Of a DNA stretch of 42,197 bases, positions 31,160 to 38,378 are shown piece by piece (positions within the stretch are counted from its first letter, which is position 1; every line of letters starts with the position of its first letter). The position numbers were made by a program, and so were the translations under genes. The notes under the pieces are model-generated. The model was given only the letters and a program-made list of their open reading frames with translations, was not told the origin of the DNA and searched no databases. This stretch comes from Candidatus Levyibacteriota bacterium (GTDB taxonomy: Bacteria > Patescibacteriota > Microgenomatia > Levybacterales > UBA12049): positions 1 through 42,197 of the forward strand of contig JAGOUW010000006.1 in the NCBI GenBank assembly GCA_018061075.1, written 5' to 3'.

Positions 31160-32821
31160 ATGAAAAAGTGGGACCTACAAAGTGAAATAAAATTTGACGA
31201 AAATAAGTTTGAACCTCAAGAATTAATTAACGTTTTACTTGAAAACCGGGAGATTAAAACCAAAAAAGAAATTGATAACTTCTTAGATCCGAAGCTTGAT
31301 GATCTAGATATTAATTTACTCGGAATAAATAAAAATGATCTCACGAAAACTTTAAAGAGAATTAAGGGAGCGATTGGAAAAAAAGATCTAATAATTATTT
31401 TTGGAGATTATGATGCCGATGGAATAACTGGCGCTGCTATTCTTTGGGAGTCATTAAATGAATTAGGTGCAAATGTAATGCCGTATATTCCTAACAGAAT
31501 AACTGAGGGTTATGGCCTTTCAAAAAAGGGCGTAGAGGGGATGATGGCAAGATATCCGGATACAAAAATGGTTGTAACTGTGGACAATGGAATTGTCGCA
31601 TTTGAAGGGGTGGATTCTGCGAATAGTTTGGGACTAGATGTAATTATTACCGACCATCATGTCAGGGCACAAAAATTACCAAACGCTTTTTCAATCGTTC
31701 ATTCAACTAAAGTTTGCGGCTCTGCAGTAGGGTGGTTTTTATCAAGATTTTTAGAGGAAAAAATAAAAGGAAAAATCGACTTAAAAAAACATTTGGATTT
31801 AGTAACGATTGCGACTATTGCTGATTTAGTTCCATTAACAGAGCAAAGTCGAATCTTGGTAAAGTTTGGTTTGAAATATTTAAGAGAAACTAAAAGAGTT
31901 GGTTTGCTTTCTCTCTTTGAAGAAGCAGCGCTAGATCCCGAAAAAATAGGTACTTATGAAATTGGACATATTATTGCGCCCAGACTTAATGCCATGGGGA
32001 GACTCGAAGAGGGGATGGATAGCTTGCGACTTCTTTGCACAAAAGACGAAAAGAAAGCAAAAAATTTAGCAAGGACGATTGGAGAGACAAATAGAAATAG
32101 GCAGCAAATAACAGCTGAAACTGTCGATCATGCAAAAGATGCTGCATCAGGGAAAATTTCTAAAAAATTATTATTTGTTTATCATGAAAGTTATCAGCCA
32201 GGTGTAATAGGTTTGGTGGCAGGGCGACTTACAGAGGAATATTATTTGCCGTCAATTGTTTTGTCGAAAGGAGAAGAGTTTAGTAAAGCATCCGCTCGTT
32301 CTGTATCAGGTTTGAATATCATCGAATTCATAAGAGAAGCATCTGAATTTTTGGTTGATGCCGGAGGACACCCTATGGCAGCAGGTTTTACGGTAGAAAC
32401 AAAAAAACTGGAGCTTCTAGAGAAAAAACTTGAAGAGCTCGCAGAAAAATTAATTTCAAAAGAACATTTAATTCGGAAATTAAAAATTGATTGTGAGTTA
32501 TCGATTGGGCTAGTTAATTTGGATTTGTTTGGAGAATTATTAAAACTTGAACCATTTGGAATGAAAAACCCATCTCCAGTTTTTTTAAGTAAAAGTTTAG
32601 TTATTGAAAGTTTGCGTTTTGTCGGAAAAGAAAGTAAACACGTTAAGATAGAATTTAAAAAAGATAAAACTATAATTGGCGGAATCTTATTTAACTATGA
32701 TAAAAGTTTGGATTTAAAAATAGGAGACAATGTAGATGTCGTTTATTCGATTGAGTTAAACGAATGGAATGGAAATAAAAAAATTGAGCTGAAAATTAGA
32801 GATATAAAAAAGGCAGATTAA
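31160..32821 (+). CDS. recJ: Single-stranded-DNA-specific 5'-3' exonuclease RecJ
   Basis: RecJ degrades single-stranded DNA in recombination and mismatch repair. The 553-residue protein has the DHH-family motifs: FGDYDADGITG with DYDADG at 83-88, VTVDNG near 139-144, and TDHH with Asp165-His166-His167. A second domain has GGHPMAAGF (DHHA1), and a C-terminal OB-fold segment closes the protein. Length is normal for RecJ. Its 3' end overlaps the convergent minus-strand gene by 4 bases; it diverges from cca. Confidence 0.95.
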   Translation: MKKWDLQSEIKFDENKFEPQELINVLLENREIKTKKEIDNFLDPKLDDLDINLLGINKNDLTKTLKRIKGAIGKKDLIIIFGDYDADGITGAAILWESLNELGANVMPYIPNRITEGYGLSKKGVEGMMARYPDTKMVVTVDNGIVAFEGVDSANSLGLDVIITDHHVRAQKLPNAFSIVHSTKVCGSAVGWFLSRFLEEKIKGKIDLKKHLDLVTIATIADLVPLTEQSRILVKFGLKYLRETKRVGLLSLFEEAALDPEKIGTYEIGHIIAPRLNAMGRLEEGMDSLRLLCTKDEKKAKNLARTIGETNRNRQQITAETVDHAKDAASGKISKKLLFVYHESYQPGVIGLVAGRLTEEYYLPSIVLSKGEEFSKASARSVSGLNIIEFIREASEFLVDAGGHPMAAGFTVETKKLELLEKKLEELAEKLISKEHLIRKLKIDCELSIGLVNLDLFGELLKLEPFGMKNPSPVFLSKSLVIESLRFVGKESKHVKIEFKKDKTIIGGILFNYDKSLDLKIGDNVDVVYSIELNEWNGNKKIELKIRDIKKAD

Positions 32822-34551
32822 ATAAACCCTGCTCTTTTGGAAGCTCTATGAGTAGAAACTAGCATGTCGTGAACTTCGTCTGCTGTTCCGTATGGCTCAA
32901 CTACTTTCTTATTATAAATTTCATCTGGAACATGATGTGTGTATATTCTACCTGACCCAAACCATCTTCTTATAGCGTATTCACCGTGTCCTGTTCTGTC
33001 CCTAAGTTTATAATCTGCATCCGTTTGAAGTGTATGGATCATAACCTCATAATTTTCTCCATCAAATTGTAATCTAACTTTCAGTACGCGCATATCAGGA
33101 TCACTCACAGGGTTTAGCGTATCTCTTGTTGTGGATCCATCAAGATTATCTTCAACATCATAAATTTCTATTTGTTTTCCAGATTTTCTAGAAGCTTCTC
33201 TTATTCTGTCTAGTAGCTTCCTAGCCTGACCTACGTTTCTTGCAATTAATATCGCTCCCTGGTCATCTTTTATAATTTTTTCTGGATCCATTTCTCCTGT
33301 TCGCATCATTTTTATAAATATTGAATCATCATCTTTTATGCCTCTATCTGTAATATGGGCTTGAATAGATTGACCGCGAAATGTTGTTGTTCTAACAGGC
33401 AAGGTGTGGATTCTTACTTTGTTGTTTTTAGGGTTTTGATTGTTTGAGTCTCTTTTTTTTCTTTCTTCAGCAAACTGATCGTTGGGGAATTCTCTTACTT
33501 CAACAACGCTATAGTCATCCTTATCTGTAGTGTCATGTACGGTGGCATAAGTGATGGTTGCATCGGATCCGCCTTCCCATACATTGTCGATAAGGAAATT
33601 AACAAATGTTGTTCTTTCTCCTTCAACGGATTTTGACCTATTCACGCTTTGAGCATTATTTAATGCTTCTTGAATAACCTTGTTTTTTTCTCTCCATGCG
33701 AAAATATTCCTGCGGAGCTTCATAGAGTGAAGTTTTAAACCAGCACGATACTTAACCTCTGGGTCTTCACTCGTGAAAATTGATTCAATTAAGCTTAATA
33801 TGTCATCTCTTTCTTTGACATCTTCTGGCAAGTCGATGACATCTCCAATACCACTTAATACTCCACCATTTTGTCTAGTTTTGGCCCAAAAATTATCTGC
33901 TTGCTGTGCAAATTCTCTAATTATTCCTGCGGGCCATTGTGTTTCATAGTCATATGGAATTCCTGCGTTATCTAAGAACATTTCATTAATTCTTTTTCTT
34001 AATGCAGATCGTTCAGCGCCTGTCATGGTTCTAAATTTTTCAAAAATTTCACCAGTTGTTTTTACATCCATATAGCTTTTTATTTCCCCTAGAGTTGATC
34101 TAACTTCCTGTACATGCATTCTAAACTCAGTTCTAAGTGGTGCGTTTGTTCTTAATCTTCTTCTTTCTTGTCTTATAGCATCTCTTCTTTCCTCTACTGT
34201 TGCTGCTACCTTAGGATTCTTTATATCTTTTTTGGGTGGTACTACGGGAAGTTCGACCATTGATTCAGATATTCGTCTAATATATCTAACAGCATGCCCA
34301 ATGGTAGGCATTGGATTTGGATCTTTTTCAGGATTAAAAACGTCAACTGGATGTGGTTCTCCGGTTAATAATGATACTGGGAAAACATCTTGTCTTAAGA
34401 AATGAAAATTATGTACAGGATTTGGTTTTGAGGTAGGACCTGTAGGTGTGGGATCTGCAACCGCAGGTGTTCCTTCACTCTTATTTTGTCGAGTGGTAAT
34501 AGTTGTGCCTGCATCTTTTATTATTTCAGTTTTTATTGCTTCAGGTGGCAT
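32818..34551 (-). CDS. Uncharacterised protein with RelA/SpoT-like C-terminal domain
   Basis: The 577-residue soluble protein has a Pro/Thr-rich N-terminus (1-50), a short motif LRQDVFPVSLLTGEPHPVD at 52-70 shared with the neighbouring small protein, a charged helical middle (about 100-320) and a C-terminal domain at about 405-535. There, SIFIKMM near 410-416, DDQGAILIA near 429-437, a helix GQARKLLDRI, YEVMIHT near 501-507 and GHGEYAIRRW at 521-530 recall the synthetase fold of RelA/SpoT (SIxxKM, DxxGxRI, ExQIRT, HxxYK). The usual D.R..R nucleotide motif is altered, so activity is uncertain. No signal peptide or membrane helix. Function is unknown; the RelA/SpoT similarity is by eye. Confidence 0.65.
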   Translation of the reverse strand: MPPEAIKTEIIKDAGTTITTRQNKSEGTPAVADPTPTGPTSKPNPVHNFHFLRQDVFPVSLLTGEPHPVDVFNPEKDPNPMPTIGHAVRYIRRISESMVELPVVPPKKDIKNPKVAATVEERRDAIRQERRRLRTNAPLRTEFRMHVQEVRSTLGEIKSYMDVKTTGEIFEKFRTMTGAERSALRKRINEMFLDNAGIPYDYETQWPAGIIREFAQQADNFWAKTRQNGGVLSGIGDVIDLPEDVKERDDILSLIESIFTSEDPEVKYRAGLKLHSMKLRRNIFAWREKNKVIQEALNNAQSVNRSKSVEGERTTFVNFLIDNVWEGGSDATITYATVHDTTDKDDYSVVEVREFPNDQFAEERKKRDSNNQNPKNNKVRIHTLPVRTTTFRGQSIQAHITDRGIKDDDSIFIKMMRTGEMDPEKIIKDDQGAILIARNVGQARKLLDRIREASRKSGKQIEIYDVEDNLDGSTTRDTLNPVSDPDMRVLKVRLQFDGENYEVMIHTLQTDADYKLRDRTGHGEYAIRRWFGSGRIYTHHVPDEIYNKKVVEPYGTADEVHDMLVSTHRASKRAGFI

Positions 34552-34560
34552 AGTTGGGTG

Positions 34561-34590
34561 ATTCTAGCATAGCTTATAGTAGTATGTCAA
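34561..34590 (-). promoter_or_regulatory. Promoter of the RelA/SpoT-like gene, near-leaderless
   Basis: On the minus strand TTGACA (34590-34585) and TAGAAT (34566-34561) are separated by 18 bases. The -10 ends 9 bases before the ATG at 34551, so a leader of at most three bases is predicted. The box lies 18 bases downstream of the preceding gene's stop, giving this gene its own promoter. Confidence 0.6.
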
Positions 34591-34607
34591 TCAAAACTGA
34601 GGCTAAA

Positions 34608-34886
34608 TTATCCGTTAGGTTTTATTTCAGGAGCTTGCTGTAGGCCTTGAGGTGTTAGTCCATGTCTAAATTCATCTCCTCGAACATCTTTAGCAAGATC
34701 CGATGCTAATGCATGTGGAACTAATGCTGTTCCTTCAGGAAGTAACTCTATTCCAGGAATTTGACGTTCTTGAACATGTTTGACGGGTATAACCCCAATT
34801 GGAGTTGGTTCGCCAGCTAATAGAGCAACATAAGGACCCATATCTTTTTCAAGATCTCCATAAAATCCTTCGTGTGATCTTTTCAT
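34608..34886 (-). CDS. Uncharacterised small protein with GEP motif
   Basis: The 92-residue soluble protein contains LEKDMGPYVALLAGEPTPIG at 12-31, followed by VIPVKHVQERQIPGIELLPEG. The segment aligns, with one gap, to residues 52-70 of the larger downstream protein (LRQDVFPVSLLTGEPHP). The rest is polar, with a Gly/Pro/Gln-rich end, and has no transmembrane segment or Cys. No family recognised. It has a consensus leaderless promoter of its own, divergent from aspS, and lies directly before the RelA/SpoT-like gene. Confidence 0.65.
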   Translation of the reverse strand: MKRSHEGFYGDLEKDMGPYVALLAGEPTPIGVIPVKHVQERQIPGIELLPEGTALVPHALASDLAKDVRGDEFRHGLTPQGLQQAPEIKPNG

Positions 34887-34894
34887 TGCTCGCT

Positions 34895-34923
34895 AGTATA
34901 TAATTCTGAATGCTTATTGTCAA
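34895..34923 (-). promoter_or_regulatory. Consensus promoter of the 92-residue protein, shares -35 with aspS
   Basis: On the minus strand TTGACA (34923-34918) and TATACT (34900-34895) are separated by exactly 17 bases. The -10 ends 8 bases before the ATG at 34886. The -35 bases also form the plus-strand TTGTCA of the aspS promoter. Confidence 0.65.
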
Positions 34924-34945
34924 TTTACGCACAAAAATATACAAT
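34917..34945 (+). promoter_or_regulatory. Promoter of aspS, leaderless geometry
   Basis: TTGTCA (34917-34922) and TACAAT (34940-34945) are 17 bases apart. The predicted start site is the ATG at 34952, which fixes the aspS start and argues against the in-frame ATG at 34910, upstream of the promoter's transcript. Confidence 0.65.
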
Positions 34946-34951
34946 ACGGTT

Positions 34952-36376
34952 ATGCAAAGAACGCTTATAAAAGACACTGTAAATAAGGTTGGGGAAGAAG
35001 TTTTGATTCAAGGATGGGTAGATATAAGACGGGATCATGGGAAATTAATCTTCTTAGATCTTCGAGATAGGTCAGGAAAAATCCAAGCAGTAGTTATACC
35101 AAGCAGTTCTCCAGAGGCTCACACAAAAGCCGGGGAATTAAGGCCAGAATTTGTAGTAGAAATTACTGGAAAAATTAATGCTAGACCTGAGAGAAATGTA
35201 AATAAAGATCTTTTAACTGGCACCGTAGAGCTAGAAGTTTTGGGTGTAAAAATTCTTAATAAGGCGGAAACTCCACCTTTTGATGTTACAAGTGATGGGC
35301 TAGATATTAACGAAGAGGTTCGTTTGAAATATAGATATTTAGATCTCAGACGCCCAAGAATGCAGGACAATATCAGACTTAGAAGTGACTATATGCAGGC
35401 ACTTCGTGGGGCACTCGTTAAAAAAGATTTTGTAGAAATTGAAACTCCAATTCTCTCTAAAGCCACAATGGAAGGAGCGAGAGATTTTATAGTGCCATCT
35501 CGTTTTCAGCCAGGTAAATTTTATGCACTTCCACAGAGTCCACAGCAGTACAAGCAGCTTCTAATGGTAGCCGGATTTGAAAGATATTTTCAATTTCCGC
35601 ATTGTTTACGCGATGAAGATTTAAGAGCTGATAGAGGATTCGAACACACACAGTTAGACTTGGAAATGAGTTTTGTAAATCGGGAGGACGTTATGTCTAC
35701 CGTTGAAGAAGTTGTGAAAGAGGGAGTTTTAGCAGTTGGCGGAAAATTAAAAGACGAAACATTTCCTGTTGTTTCATATAAAGAAGCAATGGAAAAATAT
35801 GGAGCTGATAAGTTTGATTTGCGCTCCGATGAAGATAAGAAAAATGGAGTATTAGCTTTTGCATGGGTCACAGATTTTCCTTTCTTTAGAAAAACAAGCA
35901 CTACGGAAGCATCAGATAAATTTGATAGCAAGAGTGGATGGACATTTACTCATAATCCATTTAGTATGCCGATTCCAGAGCATTTAGATTGGTTAATGAA
36001 GGGCGAAAATATTGATCAAATCACAACTACTCAATATGATTTGGTTTGCAATGGCTTAGAAGCAGGCGGAGGAAGTATCAGAGCCCATACTCCTGAAATT
36101 TTGAGAGCCACGTATAAGATAATGGGCTATACGGATGCACAGATTGAGGAAAGTGTCGGGCACATGATCGAAGCATTTTCATTTGGTGCACCTCCTCATG
36201 GAGGAATAGCTTTAGGGCTCGATCGTCACATAGCACTTCTCAGGGGAGAAGCATCCATAAAGGAAGCAATGGCATTTCCAATGACTTCAACTGGAAGAAC
36301 TTCCGTTATGGACGCTCCAGCTGCTATTTCAGAAGAACAGCTTAAGGAATTAGGAATTAAAATTGTCACAAAGTAA
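34952..36376 (+). CDS. aspS: Aspartyl-tRNA synthetase, compact form without GAD domain
   Basis: The 474-residue enzyme charges tRNA-Asp (possibly also tRNA-Asn). It has the N-terminal OB-fold anticodon-binding domain (GWVDIRRDHGKLIFLDLRD at 21-39), motif 1 with ETPIL near 154, motif 2 with FQFPHCLRDEDLRADRGFEH at 203-222, and motif 3 GIALGLDRHIALLRGE near the end. After YGADKFDLR at 263-271 the sequence passes directly to LAFAWVTDFPFF, so the GAD insertion of about 110 residues present in typical bacterial AspRS (about 590 residues) is missing. Motif 2 and the OB domain are bacterial in type. The ATG at 34952 is chosen from the promoter position and family N-terminus. Confidence 0.96.
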   Translation: MQRTLIKDTVNKVGEEVLIQGWVDIRRDHGKLIFLDLRDRSGKIQAVVIPSSSPEAHTKAGELRPEFVVEITGKINARPERNVNKDLLTGTVELEVLGVKILNKAETPPFDVTSDGLDINEEVRLKYRYLDLRRPRMQDNIRLRSDYMQALRGALVKKDFVEIETPILSKATMEGARDFIVPSRFQPGKFYALPQSPQQYKQLLMVAGFERYFQFPHCLRDEDLRADRGFEHTQLDLEMSFVNREDVMSTVEEVVKEGVLAVGGKLKDETFPVVSYKEAMEKYGADKFDLRSDEDKKNGVLAFAWVTDFPFFRKTSTTEASDKFDSKSGWTFTHNPFSMPIPEHLDWLMKGENIDQITTTQYDLVCNGLEAGGGSIRAHTPEILRATYKIMGYTDAQIEESVGHMIEAFSFGAPPHGGIALGLDRHIALLRGEASIKEAMAFPMTSTGRTSVMDAPAAISEEQLKELGIKIVTK

Positions 36377-36382
36377 AAATGG

Positions 36383-37315
36383 ATGAAACACTTCCCAAAG
36401 ATAAATAAAGTAAAAATTGTCTACTTCGTTACTTTAGTAATCGTTTTTGCTGCATTTAGTTTTTTAGCGCTTCTTAATATTGAGCTTAAAAAACAAAACT
36501 CATTAATTGGAACCTACACAAATCCTATTAACTTTACTCCAGCGCGATATCCTCAAGTTAACTTCTCGCTTGCTCCAGTTATTTCTGCACAGGGCGCTGT
36601 TGTAATTGATAAAGACTCTCAGGTGGTTTTGTTTGAAAAAAATCCAAATATAAGATTTTCACCAGCTTCTACCACTAAAATTATGACTTCGCTTGTCGCA
36701 TTAGAATATTACGAGCCGTCTGATATTTTAACTATATATAAATCAAATGTAGAGGGGACTACTTTAAGATTTCCGTTAAATGAACAATTTACATTTGAAG
36801 ATCTTCTTTATGCGATGATGCTTCCTTCTTCAAATGACGCGACGCAGGCAATTGCAGAAAATTATCCTGGAGGAGAAAAAGCCTTTGTTGCAAGAATGAA
36901 TGAGAAAGCAAAGGCCTATCATTTAACAGACACATATTTTGAGGAACCAATCGGGCTTCTTGATGAAAAAGATTATACAACTGCAATTGACTTAGCAAGA
37001 CTGACCAGTATCGCATTAGAAAACGAGGTATTTTCAAAAGTAGTTGCTACTAAAAGTAGGCAAATCCAAAGTATAGATGGTAGTAGGTATATGGCAAGAA
37101 ATATAAATATTTTATTAGATATTCCTGGAGTCAGTGGAGTGAAAACTGGTTTTACGGATGGAGCTGGACAAGTACTTGTAACTTCCCGAAATCTTCCCAA
37201 TGAAAATGCCGATTTAATATTTGTTGTTATGCAAAGTCAGGATAGGTTTGGGGATACAGAAATTTTATTAAATTATCTAAATAATAATATTACTTTTCTA
37301 TCCATTCGTCCTTAA
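36383..37315 (+). CDS. D-alanyl-D-alanine carboxypeptidase (S11, DacF/PBP5 family)
   Basis: The enzyme trims the terminal D-Ala of peptidoglycan pentapeptides outside the membrane. The 310-residue protein has an N-terminal signal/anchor (about 10-31), then the SxxK motif SPASTTKIMTS, the SxN motif SSNDATQAIAE, and KTGFTDGAGQVLV. The C-terminal beta domain of PBP5 is absent, leaving only the transpeptidase-like core. It follows aspS by 6 bases. Its last 26 bases overlap the convergent gene ending at 37290. The overlapping short ATG at 36379 in another frame opens only a few codons. Confidence 0.93.
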   Translation: MKHFPKINKVKIVYFVTLVIVFAAFSFLALLNIELKKQNSLIGTYTNPINFTPARYPQVNFSLAPVISAQGAVVIDKDSQVVLFEKNPNIRFSPASTTKIMTSLVALEYYEPSDILTIYKSNVEGTTLRFPLNEQFTFEDLLYAMMLPSSNDATQAIAENYPGGEKAFVARMNEKAKAYHLTDTYFEEPIGLLDEKDYTTAIDLARLTSIALENEVFSKVVATKSRQIQSIDGSRYMARNINILLDIPGVSGVKTGFTDGAGQVLVTSRNLPNENADLIFVVMQSQDRFGDTEILLNYLNNNITFLSIRP

Positions 37316-38336
37316 CTGCAGAAACATAAGCCATAAAATTATTATTTCCTTCAAAAACAATTACAGGCATTAAGTATTCTTGTTGTTTTCCTTCTGAATA
37401 TAATCCCAAATAAACATTTTTAATTACAATTTCCAAATTATCGCCTGTTTGGTTTACGACTCTGCCTTTGCCATTTTTTAATTCTTCAAATGCTTCCTCA
37501 GCTGTCTTAATCGGATATGTTCCTGATTCTTCAGTAGACCGCTGATAGAAAAATCTGGCATTAACCACTTGGGGTTCTCTTTCACCTGCACCAATCACAA
37601 GATTCATTGGAGAATTTGTTCCACCGGGATAGACCATTTTCACTTCATCTTTATCCGTCTGGAAATAAGAGACGCTTATTAATTTTGCGCGAGATAAGCT
37701 TTCAGCAGGACCTAGGACTTCATTGTTAATTGAAAATAGTTCAACTTCTGTTTTTTCATCATCAATATCTTCTGGGTAAAGTCCTAAAGCATTTAAAAAT
37801 GTTTTAGCAGTTGAAAGTGCGTCCTCTTGGTTTCCGAGTGTAGCGCCAGAAAGAACCGTCGGGTCACTTAAGAACGGTGAATAGAGAGTAAAAGAAGCCA
37901 TGTTTACATTCAGTACGAGGCTTTTTGCTGGAGGTCCTGGACTTGTCCAGCGATATTGAATGTCAGAGAGTTGTTCTGGTTTGTTATTAAAACCAAGAGA
38001 CGAGACTTTTTCATTTGCACGCTGGACTGCGAGAAGATCAGGTCCTGGTTTTTCCATTTCATAAACTTTTGTTCTATCAGGAAGTGAGGGAAGTTCTCCG
38101 CTTAGGGTATCCACTGAATATGTGAATTTCTTGTTAATGCTCTCAGGAAAAAAGATCGGAGGTAGTTTGCCAAAAGAAACAGTAGGTGGCGGAGGTGGTG
38201 TAGGAGATATAATTTCCTTAATAATAAAGAAAACTTTTATCAGCACAAAAATTCCTATCAGAATTCCAATGACTATCGCGGCCCATTTGGCCACAACTAA
38301 AAACTGACTCTTAAATTTGCTAAGGGTCGTGGGCAT
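37290..38336 (-). CDS. Membrane-anchored PepSY/YycI-like protein
   Basis: The 348-residue protein has one N-terminal membrane helix (about 17-40) followed by a Pro-rich linker (PTPPPPPTV) and a large extracytoplasmic region. In that region, YPIKTAEEAFEELKNGKGRV near 275-294 resembles the repeat of YycI/YycH-type regulators and PepSY domains, and a weaker match (TAKTFLNALGLYPEDI) lies near 174-189. The function is unknown; such proteins often modulate envelope sensing or proteases. The gene is divergent from gltX and convergent with the carboxypeptidase gene, with a 26-base 3' overlap. Confidence 0.75.
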   Translation of the reverse strand: MPTTLSKFKSQFLVVAKWAAIVIGILIGIFVLIKVFFIIKEIISPTPPPPPTVSFGKLPPIFFPESINKKFTYSVDTLSGELPSLPDRTKVYEMEKPGPDLLAVQRANEKVSSLGFNNKPEQLSDIQYRWTSPGPPAKSLVLNVNMASFTLYSPFLSDPTVLSGATLGNQEDALSTAKTFLNALGLYPEDIDDEKTEVELFSINNEVLGPAESLSRAKLISVSYFQTDKDEVKMVYPGGTNSPMNLVIGAGEREPQVVNARFFYQRSTEESGTYPIKTAEEAFEELKNGKGRVVNQTGDNLEIVIKNVYLGLYSEGKQQEYLMPVIVFEGNNNFMAYVSAVKDEWIEK

Positions 38337-38339
38337 ATA

Positions 38340-38368
38340 TTGAGTATAAAGGAGATTTTAGCTACAAT
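38340..38368 (+). promoter_or_regulatory. Promoter of gltX, interlocked with a divergent promoter
   Basis: TTGAGT (38340-38345) and TACAAT (38363-38368) are 17 bases apart. The -35 overlaps the minus-strand -10 of the divergent gene, and the -10 overlaps its -35. The start site (about 38375) falls among three in-frame ATGs. An AAGGAG at 38349-38354 would be upstream of this start site. Confidence 0.45.
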
Positions 38369-38372
38369 GCAA
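38343..38372 (-). promoter_or_regulatory. Promoter of the PepSY/YycI-like gene, leaderless geometry
   Basis: On the minus strand TTGCAT (38372-38367) and TATACT (38348-38343) are 18 bases apart. The -10 ends 6 bases before the ATG at 38336. The elements are nested with those of the gltX promoter. Confidence 0.5.
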
Positions 38373-38378
38373 ATGACT

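Noticed and set aside
34899-34912. TATAAT at 34899-34904 with ATG 34910 as the aspS start
   Set aside because: No -35 is visible for that box, the extra 14 residues are not AspRS-like, and TTGTCA-N17-TACAAT predicts a transcript beginning at 34952.
36379-36408. Short ORF starting ATGGATGAAACA between aspS and the carboxypeptidase
   Set aside because: It stops after nine codons and overlaps the carboxypeptidase start in another frame; no independent support.
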